From NCBI GenBank assembly GCA_021613375.1, contig CM038711.1, forward strand, positions 16,697,194-16,761,193: 64,000 nt of DNA, written 5' to 3'. The stretch comes from Megaleporinus macrocephalus (Eukaryota; Chordata; Actinopteri; Characiformes; Anostomidae). Numbering within the stretch: the first letter of the stretch is position 1; each line of letters opens with the position of its first letter. The position numbers and the translations under genes are program-made. Under the pieces are notes generated by a model that did no database searches, was not told where the DNA came from, and saw only the letters and a program-made list of their open reading frames with translations. Of the stretch, positions 14,101-46,850 are shown piece after piece.

Positions 14101-17100
14101 TCATCAATGAAAATCAAATTTATTAACCAATAGAGGCCTGGTTTTGGAGTCACACACAAAATTAAAGTGGAAAAACACTACAGGCTGATCCAACTTTGAT
14201 GTAATGTCATTAAAAAAAAGTCAAAATGAGTCTCAGTATTGTGTGTGGCACAATGCCTGGGAATGATTCTGATGAGGAGACAGTCTGTGGTGCATTATGA
14301 TGTTGGTGGATGGAGCGAGACATGATGTTCTAGATGTGCTCAATCGGATTCAGGACTGGGGAAGGGGCGGGCCAGTCCATAGCTTCAATGCCTTTATCTT
14401 GCAGGAACTGCTGACACACTCCAGCCACATGAGGTCTAGCATTGTCCTGCATTAGGAGGAACCCAGGGCCAACTGCACCAGCATATGGTCTCACAAGGGG
14501 TCTGAGGATCTCATCTCAGTACCTAATTGCATTCAGGCTACCTCTGGTGAGCACATGGAGGGCTGTGCAGCCCTCCAAAGAAATGCCACCCCACTGCCAA
14601 ACCGGTCATGCTGAAGGATGTTGCAGGCAGCAGATTGCTCTCCACAGCGTCTCCAGACTCTGTTACGTTTGTCACATATGCTCAGTGTGAACCTGCTTTC
14701 ATCTGTGAAGAGCACAGGGCACCAGTGGCGAATTTGCCAATCCTGGTGTTCTCTGGCAAGTGCTGAGCGTCCTGCACGGTGTTGGGCTGTGAGCCCAACC
14801 CCCATCTGTGGACGTCGGGCCCTCATACTATCCTCATTGAGTCGGTTTCTAACCGTTTGTGCACATTTGTGGCCTGCTGGAGGTCATTTTGCCGGGTGAC
14901 CAAAACATCAGCCAGAAAGCATAGATACTGAGAAGTGGCCTGTGGTCCCCACCTGCAGAACCACTCCTTTATTGAGTGTGTCTTGCTAATTGCCAATAAT
15001 TTCCACCTGTTGTCTATTCCATTTGCACAACAGCATGTGAAATTGATTGTCAATCCATGTTGCTATTGTGTTGTTTAAGTGTTTCCTTTATTTTTTTAGC
15101 AGTGTATGTCTTGTTTACCAAACTATTTGATTGTGAAATAATGTTTAATGCGAGACCTGTAACAGTAATTGTGTTTGAGCTGTTTACTTTTCAAGTTTGT
15201 AAGCTCTTAAGACATTTTATTTGTGGGAGTGAGCTATATAAATTAATATTATTAAGATTGAGATCGAGGATTTGTTCTGCTAATAAAACATTTGAACTGA
15301 TTTGTACTCTCCACAATTTTCTTCACAGAAGTAGAAATGACTGAAGGATATCCAGAGCCCATTATGATGGAAACTGCAGAGGTAGGAATTGAAGCTTGGC
15401 ACAAGCCTTACATATGAATGTCCTTTAATACATGGTTCTGTATGTGTCAGTTAATTTGGGGTGCTCACAAGAAGGTAAATTATATTATACTTACTCGACA
15501 AGAAATTTTGTAAAGATGTGATCCTCTTTATATTCAGATGTATTCTAGAAGGATCTGTTTACATATATAACATCCAGATATAAAATGCATTTTACTTTTC
15601 AATAAATTGTTTGTTTGTTTCCAATCTGTTTGCTTCCTATTCAGTTTGTAAATAGACAGTTCATTCCAGAGACCACATACAGCAGTTGTGAGCAGGAGCA
15701 AGGAGAGGAGTGGAGTGCTGAAACCAAAGTGAGGGACATAACCCTTTATTTTGTTACCGAAACTTCTAATGAGCTGTTTCTTTTATTTTGTTTGTTATAG
15801 TGTTTTTTTGGGAAGGGATTATATGTTTGACAATAGCTTTCTTTTAATAATCTTCAGGTGGCAAATTCACTGCAACAGTCTGTCCCGACAGCCCCTGCTC
15901 CAGAGGCCCATCTGCTGACCTCAGTGACTCCCACACCAACCTCAGACCCCTTGGTAAGAAAGCAGGTGGTTCAAGATCTCATGGCACAGATGCAGGGGCC
16001 CTACAACTTCATGCAGGTAAGAAGAGTCTATTTGTTGAGGTCATTGTGTATTAAAACACATTTTTCAAAGCACATTTTACTTCTGTACCATGATATATGT
16101 CTTGCGCTGTACATGGGTCTGTGTTGTGACAGGTTTAATAGCAAATATGGGCAACACACCTAAGAATCCTGTATGCATAGTGCTTTTTAAATGCATTTAT
16201 AATGTATATAATGGGTAAAACCTTATATTCTTGCTTTGTAAAGTGTTATGCATGTAATTATAGCTTCATAGCTTGTATGGCAGGCATTGTATGACATGGG
16301 CTTCATAATGCATCATAATATCCATTGAGAATGGTAATACAGTATTTAGTGTGAGTAATTGATTTTGGCTGACCGGACTACTTGACAAATACCTCATGCT
16401 CAGAAATGAGTGCTGTGTTGATGCTGCACTGTCCTATGTGTTTAATGTCTGTTAATTTATTGTTTCTAGTTTAAAAGGTTTTAATGGAAGATAAAAGCAA
16501 GATTTTTATCTTTTTAAATGATACAATATTATTAGTTGTGCTTAATATGGTGAAAGAAATTAACTAAGGTAAAACAATTGATTTTGACTTTGAACTTATA
16601 AGTACCTACACCTGTGAATTGTTCTTCTTAGGACTCCATGCTGGAATTTGATGCACAGCCACTGGACCCAGCTATTGTATCAGCACAGCCTATGAAGCCT
16701 GCCAAAAGTATTGAGATGCCCCAGATGGTTTGCCCATCAGGTTAGTACATTAACCGCAAGTGGTTTTACTGATTACATAATTAGTTATTTTTGCGCTCTG
16801 GAAAAATTGTCTTTTCTCTTTACCCTAGCACATCCGGAGTCTTGCCTTGCACAACCTTCTGTTCCTGTACAGCCTGAACTTACGCAAGTAAGTATTAACA
16901 AAGTCATATCCAATCTGGTGATATTAGAATGTTTTTGCTCAAAATGTTATGTTTTAATTGTTTTGAGGATGTCACACCGTGACAACTTGGGGCTATTCCA
17001 AAACTTTATTTCTTTCTAGTCATCTTGTCCTATTGTGTATGTGCACAGTGTCGTTAGCTGAGCTGTTTAGCACTCTGGCGAGCAGTGTGGTGTTTTGAAT

Positions 17101-20100
17101 GAAAGAACTTTATCTCAAACTGACAAAAGGATCTGTCTGAAGAGGCTGAGTTTCTATTCTATTGTAGCGTAGACAGAGCATTTTTGTACAGTGTGAACCA
17201 AGGTCACCACAGAACAAGTTTGTCAAAATCGCAGTAAATGTCTGACTTTAAAGGACTGTCACCTACAGCTCAATTTACCAGCCAAAAAGATTTAGCTTGA
17301 AATGTGAGCTCTACTGCAGTATTACTCAAGTCAGGGTAAGTAATCTAATTAGGTAGCTAATACACATCATTTAGTCAGTTTTTAACTAATTAGATTTACT
17401 CATTCTACCATTCGCACTAAGTGATTTTAAAAACAAAGTATACTCTGTCTGGGAAAAAATATATTGATGCATACCTGCAACTTGGTATTTAGAAATTACC
17501 TCTGTGGCATTAAAATTTTCCTAATACAAATCTAAAAAAATTTACATTATTCATCTGTAAAGTTAATATTATCTTTGTTTTGTATCCATTTAATGTGTGT
17601 GATGTATCTACTGTGCTTCAGATCCCCATTATCTCTCCCTCTCCGGAGGCCTACTCTTCACCTGCACCTTTATACCAGCCATCACACACAGCTGACCCTC
17701 GGCCACAGACAGATAATGTTGATCCCGTTCAGGCAAGTAGTTAACCGCCTTGTCATGCGGTTTGTGGTTTTCATAACAAGTCTGCTGAGAGGGAGTGCAA
17801 GTGCAAACCTTTAAAATATCTGCTGTATTGTTTAGGCCTCCAGTTCATTGACGGAGCAGCCTCCTCCCTCCTCGTCTCTCTCTGCCACCTCTCAGGCCCA
17901 GGTGTTCCAGCCTAACTCGAACTCCCTTCACAACAGTGGCATTAATGTCAATGCAGCACCATTCCAGTCAATGCAGACGGTAATGTCCTGCGGGGACAAA
18001 TGGGCAATTAAGTCATTTATTCCTAGTCTTAAACATATCCTTGGCCATGAAGTACCATTCCTTAACCTGTTATTGGTACAGAAACTGCATCATTTAGAGG
18101 TCCTTTTTGGTTGTTTATTCTCACACATTCTCTCATCTTGTTTACAGTAGTAAACCACTGTAGTTGTCATTCTGTAGTATGTTTTCCCCATATTTAAAAC
18201 TCCTGCCTAAGCTTGATTTCTATTTTTTTCCTGATTGTATATTTTTATTTATTTTATTATTTTTTTTAATTGACAAGCATTTTTGATTACCACAGAATGT
18301 GGTGGAGCCAATTTTCATTTATTTTTCACATCAAAAATCAACTTTGTTCCTTAAAAAGGAACATACCACTGACTAAAAAGGAATGGCCTGACTCCAGTGG
18401 TCTATGGCAGTGTTACCCAATGTAAGGATTTTTATTTTTGTTGCCAGAAAGCTCAAAAAAATATTTTTGTAACAGTGTACACAACAAAAAACTGGAAACT
18501 TTGACAAAGTGCAATTGTCCCTTACTACACTGTCACTGTAGCAAAGGACATTAATCATAGGCAAAGCTATTTAAAACCTGTATTTTTTTTATAATATAGG
18601 AAGCAATGCAATATCGAAATATTGAAAGCTTATTTAAGTAAACGTTTAAAAGTGCAGTGTAGAATATTTTTTTGCCACATTGCAGTGTTAAAGTATTGGA
18701 CTTTCGATGTGTTCTGAAACTCTGCTTTTACTGAAAACTGTCTGTGGATGGGAAAATAATTCCATTTCTCAAGAATTAAGTGTGTAAAATAAAATTGTGA
18801 GATGCCCAAATCCAATTTTTTACAGATCCAGGTTGACGGGCAGGACAGTGGGGGGAAAAAACCCCACAGGAAACCAGATTTTTGCAAATCGGATTCAAGT
18901 CACATTCAGTGGTTTCAAATGCCATTCCAATCCGATTTTTACAGATGAGTCTTGAGTCTTTTGTTGCTCAAGACGAATTTAAAAGTTTTGTGTCATTTGC
19001 AACCAACAAACAAATCCAGTGCTAGGATTTGAGAACAGCACCAACAAGTTCTGGACCTACAATGATGGAGGAGAGATGGAAGTGCATTATTTCTACCTCA
19101 AAAAATAATCTAACTTTTAAAGTGTATGAAAGGTACATGACCAGCATGGCTACATACTTGCTAATCTGGTCACTTACAAATAACGGTGCAAAAAGCCTCT
19201 ACTATAAATATTGCAAGAATCAGAACTACCAGTGCCACTTTTCAAACTGTACATGATTCAGTTTTATCTTAATGTTTTGCGCTTTTTTTTTTGTATTTGT
19301 TATTTAGCCTGTTAATTAATTTCATGCTTTATTCTGGGGGTTTCTTCAAAGGTCTTCAATCTTAATGCACCAATCCCACCAGCTAATGAAGCGGACTCTC
19401 CAAAGCAGACCAGCCAGTACCAGAGCGGCTACAGCCAGGGTTTTAGCAGTCAGGCACAGCAACCTGTGGAACAGATTGACATGCAGTCAGAACAGCTGCA
19501 GTCTGGTGAGCACTCTTTATCAAGAACAAACCTGCCAGTCTTTCCACATTTTATGTAGACAAGGCCAATGTGATAAGAATTTGTTATGATTGTCAGCCAT
19601 ATAGTTGTTTTGAACAATTATATGACCTGACAACTCGTAAATGCCATTCCTGCCCCCTTGTGTTTGCAGTCTTGTGCCTGCTGCTTTCAATTTTCCTGAT
19701 GTGCACTCTTCTTCTGACAGGGTGAATGGGGAATGTGTGGAATTCAGTAAAGTGAAATAAAATTGCATTACGCTCCTCCTAATTTAATTGCATTTGCTAA
19801 TATTAAAAAAACAATTCACTCTGTTAGTCAGATTTAAATTAAGCGGAGCGTACATTCATCATTGCTATGCAGTGTGCATGGCTGGTACATGTCTATGATT
19901 TTATTATTTCAATGGGTGTGTGTGCTTGTTTACAGGGGATAATTCTTGTAATTCTTGTTCCCTGTATTATATAGAACAGTTTATTTAAATTGTGTAAAGC
20001 AGAGGCAGCACACCAAATTTTCAATGTTAATGTTCTTTTTATGCATTGTGGCAAGAGAAGATGCTGTCATGAACCCAAAGCATGTGTGTTTCCTCTTGAT

Positions 20101-21049
20101 TTCAATACAGGAGGTAAAGGGAAACACATTGTGTATTGTGGGTTTTTTTTTAAATAGTTACTACTTTTCAAAAACAAAACAGATTATTGTTACTATGAGT
20201 ACTAGAAGTTGACAAACATTAGGATAGAAATATGCAGACAGACAAGATTTTTTGTGCTTGCCTGAATTAATAATTATTAATAAATAATGTTAATATAACG
20301 ACTTGTTTTCTTGTTCTGCAGTGGTTGGTGCTTTTCAAGAACAGTCACTTCCCAATTCCACAAGCCATCAGCCTATATCTCAGCAACCAGCTGGTCAAGG
20401 CACCACATTTAGTAGACAGACACAGTCCTTTTACAACAGCCGGAGTATGTCTCGTGGTGGGCCTCGGAACTCAAGGGGCATGATCAACGGCTATAGAGGA
20501 CCATCCAACGGATTCAGAGGTGCCGAGTCTCAATGTTTTTAATATTTTTTTTAATGTTGATCTTATAGGTGAAGAACAGGGAGATATCAATGTAATCTTA
20601 ATGACACACACGCAAATGATTTGAAGTTAAAAATCACAGATCTTTTATAGTAAACATGGGAGCATACAGTATGGAATACCAACTAACTCTAAAAAGATCA
20701 CTTTTTAATTTAACTAGTCACTGTTAGTTTTGAGATTTAAATAAAATTCATAAAAATAAATAAACAAATCTCTTTCAGGAAGCTATGATGGTTACCGCCC
20801 ACCCTTCCCTAGCACTCCAAACTCTGGCTATGGACAGGCCCAGTTTGGTACTGCTCGAGACTACTCCAATAGCAACTACCAAAGGGTAAGGAAGTTTTTG
20901 TTCATTTTTTGTCTTTCCTAAATTACAAAATTGTAAAATTGTTTACTTTGTGTCTTTTGGCACAGGAGGGCTACCACAATTACAAACGTTCCACTGGACA
21001 AGGGCCTCGAGGTGTCTCACGAGGAAATGCCCAAGCCATGAGGTCCTAA
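5601..21049 (+). CDS. caprin1: Caprin-1 (cell cycle associated protein 1)
   Basis: Cytoplasmic RNA-binding scaffold that binds G3BP1 and FMRP and acts in stress granules and mRNA translation. Coding exons: 5601-5777, 6919-6981, 7088-7174, 7463-7701, 8551-8633, 9243-9395, 15329-15381, 15645-15728, 15858-16016, 16632-16740, 16829-16887, 17622-17732, 17836-17979, 19352-19505, 20322-20519, 20779-20885, 20966-21049. All phases agree and give 687 aa (human 709). The start MPSATN matches the human N-terminus and follows an acceptor directly. Seen in order: an N-terminal segment with EAMKQ; a charged helical/coiled-coil dimerisation region (about 60-220) ending LWDLLEGK; YNFMQ-DSMLEFD at 362-373, equivalent to the G3BP1-binding motif; NVNAAPFQSMQT; and a Gln/Ser/Tyr/Gly/Arg-rich low-complexity tail with GYRGPSNGFRG. 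Intron 12 has a GC donor. The tail ends SRGNAQAMRS, without the RGG-rich end of the human long isoform. Identification is from protein-level similarity I recognise along the whole length; teleosts can have two caprin1 paralogues and I cannot say which this is. Confidence 0.97.
7191..7230. repeat. (TA)n microsatellite
   Basis: Uninterrupted TA dinucleotides, about 20 units, in caprin1 intron 3 just after its donor. Confidence 0.97.
7742..7870. repeat. ATCGATTA-type dispersed repeat fragment
   Basis: Caprin1 intron 4 contains gggctgcactttacgatt followed by repeated taatcgatta/agtcgattaat motifs. This wording is typical of a dispersed hAT-like fish repeat. The boundaries are unclear. The rest of intron 4 has a run of about 30 T near 8127-8156 and nothing else I can name. 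Confidence 0.35.
8745..9102. mobile_element. MITE-like repeat in caprin1 intron 5
   Basis: The left end gactgtgttcagattgc and the right end ggcagtctgaacaaggc are imperfect inverted repeats enclosing about 350 bp with no coding capacity. The arrangement suggests a small non-autonomous DNA transposon. I see no confident target-site duplication. Confidence 0.45.
9650..10253 (+). mobile_element. Tc1-like element, internally deleted
   Basis: Left terminus cactatatggacaaaagta and right terminus tacttttgttcatatagtg form inverted repeats, each flanked by a TA dinucleotide (9648-9649 and 10254-10255), the Tc1/mariner target-site duplication. A short + strand stretch around 9895 reads ERMLRHIVCKSPLTQQ, like the N-terminal helix-turn-helix part of Tc1 transposase. 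At 604 bp the copy lacks most of the transposase and is defective. It lies in caprin1 intron 6. Confidence 0.8.
10912..11180 (+). mobile_element. Tc1-like transposase fragment
   Basis: Within the 10941-11165 ORF the piece SSGGSVMVWACVHASGT resembles the GGGSVMVWGCFSA-type segment of Tc1-like transposases. It is heavily mutated and no termini are visible. The following 11180-11600 in caprin1 intron 6 may belong to the same copy, but I cannot show it. Confidence 0.5.
11600..13976. other. Remainder of caprin1 intron 6, no recognised feature
   Basis: AT-rich intron DNA with several short chance ORFs and a T-rich run near 13371-13412. I see no exon, RNA gene or classifiable repeat here. Confidence 0.6.
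13977..15104 (-). mobile_element. Tc1-like transposon, transposase broken
   Basis: Termini cactgttcaaaaaataaag (left) and the reverse complement cactgctaaaaaaataaag (right) are inverted repeats followed by aacacttaaa(t/c)aacaca on both sides. TA dinucleotides flank both ends (13975-13976, 15105-15106). The transposase reads on the minus strand in pieces: 15053-14823 (DLQQATNVHKRL) and 14826-14533 (TDESRFTLSICDKRNRVWRR, the first catalytic-aspartate region). Stops and frameshifts make it a pseudogene. It sits in caprin1 intron 6, antisense to the gene. Confidence 0.88.
17733..17835 (+). other. caprin1: GC-AG intron in caprin1
   Basis: The exon ends GTTCAG and the intron begins GCAAGT, the usual context for functional GC donors, and ends TTTAG. 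Joining here keeps phase 0 and gives a Gln-Ala junction, as in human caprin-1. Using the nearby GT four bases on would shift the frame. The intron is 103 bp. Confidence 0.85.
18180..19351. other. caprin1 intron 13, possible repeat at its centre
   Basis: Intron 13 (17980-19351) has AT-rich sequence and paired aatccgattt/aaatcggattc-like motifs around 18810-18940. These hint at a small palindromic repeat, but I cannot define ends or a family. Confidence 0.25.
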
Positions 21050-21710
21050 AAGACATTTAGACTTTGTTGACTTGGGTGACATGAAGTGTTTGGTCAGATA
21101 TGGAAAAATCCATATGTCCCATCTCTCATTGTATTCTTGTCAGTGATATTTTTTCTCCTGGCACTTGAAAATATGCCTGCATTGACATGTTTCTAAAGTA
21201 ATGAAAAAACTTTCTGGGCACAGATTAAGCAAAATAAGATTTCACTCTGTTTGCCAGTGATCTTTTTATGTAGTGCAGGGCTGTGCTTAATCTGTATCCA
21301 GAAAAACACAGATTACGTCTAGTCCTGCACAAGGTCTCTGTTTATAGTAATACTCCATCAACACGGTCTGCATAGTCCAGGACTACACTTAATCTAGAAA
21401 ATGGCCCTATATTTTCATGAGACAGAACTGAAAAGTCACTGTCAATGTTTTAAGCTAGCCTGTAAACTTGAAAGATTTAATTAATTCATTAATTTATTTC
21501 TTTTTTGTACAAAAGCAAAATTCCTCCCACCTCTGGTGTAATACATTACAATACTGTTATCTCTCTATGATTTTTTTTTTGTTTGGTTTAAGGAACATTT
21601 TTTATTTGCAAAAACAATTGGAAAAATAAAAAAGGCCCCAGTTCTTCGATTTGTATATTGATGTTGCTTTGAAAGTTTCAATAAAGACGAGTTGCATAAC
21701 TGTTTTCTCC
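21050..21710 (+). promoter_or_regulatory. caprin1: caprin1 3' UTR and polyadenylation signal
   Basis: Non-coding sequence follows the TAA at 21047-21049. AATAAA at 21680-21685, followed by gttgcataactgttttc, is the best polyadenylation signal, with cleavage expected near 21705. Another AATAAA-like site lies near 21624. The whole stretch is T-rich and free of further caprin1-like coding sequence. Confidence 0.75.
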
Positions 21711-23049
21711 ATGATATATTTTGAAAAGTATCTAAACCATTATGTACTCTTTACAATTCTTCTTGGTTTAAATTATGAAAGTGTTTAATATGCTAAATAA
21801 TTACAATTTGCCACCTTAACAAATCCAGAAGTCTGCAGAGTGCCCGGTTTCTACCAGGTCATTTGTATAGCCACCTTTAGTGCTGTGCAGAAGTCAAAGT
21901 TCAACCTTTAGAAAAGCAGAAAAACATTCAACAGATTGCAGAAAACAGCTATTTTTCATTGTCTAGTGTGTCCTTGTCTGCCCCAACACCCAACCCCCCC
22001 CCCCCCCCCCTTCTGCTGAACTTTTTGGTTTCGACTAGATGTTACAAAATTCAATTACAAAACAAGTGAAGCTACATACAGTGATTAACAAGTTTATGAA
22101 TTCGCCAGGCATTCAGTACTATATCAGTGTATTCGTGACCTTCATAATCATTGTGAAGAGCTTCAGTACAAGTTCTAAAGTTAAAAATTGTGTGATTTCA
22201 TCATTAACCTGTTAATGTCAATCTCATTTGTTATGAGTTTCCATGCAACACCTATACCTGGAAATTAATTAATGTGGGACCCTGGACTCTGTTAATTTTT
22301 CAGTGTATCTATTTTTAACCCCTATGAAGACGTACATCATTCAACACAAGATGTTATAATGTTATAATAGGCCTTCTATAATAATGCGCATTACCGATCA
22401 GAATAATAACAATAATATTTTATTGTCTGAATTAAGCTATCTACGTACATTTAAATAACGGTGCACAGTGGTGTAATCAATGTCATCAAATGCCTTGGTG
22501 TAATAACCAATACTACTGAAAATGTATTTAATATACTCTGGAGATACTAATGAAGCTCATTGATCTAGGGAGACACGGGAAAGGCATGAAATTAAAACAC
22601 TAATCGTTTATAGGATGGGACTCGCATTCCAAACCGCGTACTTTCAACGTAGACGCAATGACACTGTGTCTAAAACGTCATAAATTCTCCCTTCTCGTAC
22701 GGTATGAGGTAGCAAGCCACCCAGTCATGTCTGAATCTAAAGCTTGTATAAAACTAAGTCTGCACATCACACAATAGTGTGTTAGCGTAAAAATAAACCG
22801 AGCACTGACAAAGTGGAAAAAGGTGGCAGCGCAGGCAGCAAAGCATCGATACAACTGCCCGTCGCTTTCGGACACAGCCATTGCATGTCACTGTCCTGCT
22901 TTCCGTACCCCTTTACGCTTCCATTCTCCTGTTATGCAATACAATTTTAGATATTTCTTATTTAGTGCTATAATGTAGGATTTGTATATTTTAAAGAAAA
23001 ATGTTGTAAATCATATTACAAGGGGGAGGCCGTTGAATGGACAGCTTTG
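21711..23049. other. Intergenic region between caprin1 and nat10
   Basis: About 1.3 kb with a 17-base C run at 21994-22010 and otherwise no recognisable gene, RNA or repeat. The minus-strand ORF at 22678-22881 shows no family resemblance. Confidence 0.6.
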
Positions 23050-23207
23050 ACTTCGGGTCCTTTTGCGTCTGCATCGAGTCGCAGAGTTTCTGACGTTTCT
23101 TACGGCGCTGTGGTCGCACGTGAGCGCAGCAGCGTGTGTCTGTGTACTGTTCCATTCAGAGCGGTTTTGTTGATTCTACAGTCAAAACTCGGATTTACGT
23201 TTTTAAG
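23050..23207 (+). promoter_or_regulatory. nat10: nat10 promoter and non-coding first exon
   Basis: A CpG-richer stretch contains the palindromic E-box CACGTG at 23117-23122, a MYC/USF-type site. The first exon appears to end at 23207 (TTTTAAG|GTAGG) and to join an acceptor at 23410-23411, with 12 bases of leader before the ATG at 23424. The transcription start is not determined. MYC control would be an inference from the E-box only. Confidence 0.5.
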
Positions 23208-23423
23208 GTAGGATGCTTTTAGATAGTGGTCATTTCCCGTTATGCACTGGTATAAAAGTCGTAGTCAGTATAACTGAAAGCCTCGTGTTAGCGTGAGAAA
23301 TGTAACTTTGAACACTTTGTTCATTAAAGTATTACTCATGACCGTGATTCTTTGAAAGTTGTGCAAACGAGTTTGTCTCAAAGGACTTAAACGGTCGTTT
23401 TCTGTCTTCAGGATCTGAAAGGC

Positions 23424-44668
<21,245 letters not shown>

Positions 44669-44970
44669 CCGTTAGACAGAATGCTGTCTGTTTTGCTATA
44701 TACATGTGTAATGTAACAAAATGTCTTTAACCCAAGCCTCTCTCTCATCTTAAGAATTTTCTATTCATGTTTCAATTAAGTACACTGGTTTTATTCAACA
44801 TATGGTTTGATGTTTTGTGGATGTACTGAGCAAAAAGTTGTTCAATAGGTACCTGAAATGGAAGAGCTTTTATTAAATTTTCATGCACACTTTTTTTGAT
44901 AATTCGTCCCATGTACTGTAACTGTACTCTACATGCTACAGTGAACGAATAAACCATTTTCTAAAGTACC
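44669..44970 (+). promoter_or_regulatory. nat10: nat10 3' UTR and polyadenylation signal
   Basis: About 300 bases follow the TAA at 44666-44668. AATAAA at 44948-44953 is the likely signal, with a T-rich stretch after it. Confidence 0.75.
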
Positions 44971-45359
44971 CTTATGTGGTTTCTAATTTTTATCTTAGTC
45001 GAAATGCCATCTGTTTTTTAGATTGACAGTTCTGTTTCGCTAGGTTTCACATTATTATTGAATAGTAAGCAATTATAAAGACAAATGTCCGCATCAGTTA
45101 TGCTGCAGGATAACCAAGTGTGCTTGAGTCATCCTCACATGGCTCTCTTGTCTGGAGCAGGGGGGCTTTGCTCCAGGTGGAGATGCTCATTAAAAAAGGC
45201 AGCACATTAAAAATGTGTTCCACACAGATTTCAAAAGGTAGTTTTTACGTGCATAAAAGAGACCTAGTTACAATTACATACAAGATGTTTTGATTTAGTT
45301 GAAAGGAAAATGAAATATACAGATTGATAAAATCAGGTCTTTGAAACAAAATGTGAACT

Positions 45360-45450
45360 CACCCTCAGCACTGAGCCCCCTGCTGTTTTCACTGTACATT
45401 TACGACTGTGTGGCCACTTCCACCTTTACCACCATTGTTAAGTTTGCTTC
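45360..45450 (+). mobile_element. Small L2-type LINE fragment
   Basis: The + strand reads SPLLFSLYIYDCVATST and then TTIVKFA, the block just before the catalytic aspartates of L2 reverse transcriptases. About 90 bases are recognisable. Confidence 0.6.
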
Positions 45451-46421
45451 TATTGTTGATTTTTCAACAATTTTAATAGTTCTGTTATTTAGAAATATAA
45501 AATAAGTCTCCGGTACCAGCATTTTTAGTTAAGGGTAAAGCTTCTTTCTTAAAGATTAAGGCATTGTAAGCATTAATCTTGAGTTGTAGCCAGCAGCTAA
45601 AACTGATGAACAAAGAAAATACATCAGTTTTCATGGGGCGAGGTGATGTTTCATCGGACTTCCCTCCCTAAGAGTCCATTATTTCTTAATCACATGAATT
45701 TTAAATTTGATTGGCAAAAAGTTTAAACTGCCTACTATGAGATCATTCCTATTTAGGGAATTTCCAGTATTGGCATCCCAGAGGCAATTCCCCTTATTTT
45801 CGCACCAATAAGCCATTCTGCAAAAAGACTTCATGTTCAAGGGATATGTTATTACAACCATACCAACCATAGATCTGTGTGTAAAGCTAGAGTCATATAT
45901 TTTCGTTTGGCTTCTCTCTGCAACATGGCTTGTCGTCTCATTATTAAACACCTGGTGTCTTGCAGTTTTAGAAAAACATGATGCTTATTATTGACTTTCA
46001 CTGCTGCTTGCTCAAATAACAATGCTAGTTATAGCCAATTATAGTGCTTTAAACCAAAATCACATATTTGTTTCAAACCTGATAACATCAATTCATATAT
46101 TTCATTTTCCTTTTTGTACATGATTATAACAGGGTCTCTTTTAACCCCTCTAGATGCCTTTTTAACAAGCAAAGCCAAGCTGCTTTGTAAATAACACCAG
46201 GCCAGAGCTAACCTACCTACTCCAGACTGAGAGCTGGGTTAGGATTCCGATTATGCTTACAATGATCCTGCAGCATAATAAGGTTTACTAATAAATTTAA
46301 ATCTTTGCATATTGAAGAAAAAAAAAACTCTTCCACACTGAAAACACTGTTGTGGTGGGTCTGATCCCTGTACTGATGAGGGAATTAAACACTTGGAGAA
46401 GTAGTACCAGGATAATAATCT

Positions 46422-46850
46422 CGGGTTTGACATTGAGGGGGACACAAATGAAACAAAGCCCACCCTGTCCCCTAAATATTACCTAAAGGCTGATTCCACT
46501 GTAGGTAAGGTAGTAAATCACTATGTATATAATGTAAAACAAAGTTTGTAGCACTACAGTAAATTGCAAATAAATAAACAAAATAACATTATCTGTACGT
46601 CTGTTTATTATTAGATAAATCCAATTAAATATCACTTTACAAACTAAACAAGATACTCCACATTGCATGGTGCTGTTAAATTATACATGCAATGTCTGGA
46701 TTATATACACATATGACTAAAAAATATATTCATATTATGTTCTTTGGTGGCATATTGCTGAAATGAAATGACAAAACAATGTATGTTGAGATTTTAACAT
46801 ACATTGATAAGACATTACTATTAATGTTAAGCTGTGTCCCAAACAGCACA
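46422..46850 (-). repeat. Dispersed repeat, inverted relative to 59249-59543
   Basis: The reverse complement shares gctgtttgggacacagc, cttaacat-type sequence, catacatt...tttgtcatt, gcaatatgccaccaaagaa, taatatttaggggacagggt and caatgtcaaaccc with 59249-59543. This copy is about 130 bp longer. No ORF of note. The nature of the element is unknown to me. Confidence 0.75.

Noticed and set aside
15858..16163. 101-codon ORF as an independent gene
   Set aside because: It is caprin1 exon 9 read on into the intron; the real coding part stops at the donor after 16016.
22678..22881. 67-codon minus-strand ORF upstream of nat10
   Set aside because: No recognisable family, no exon-like edges, and it lies in promoter-proximal DNA.
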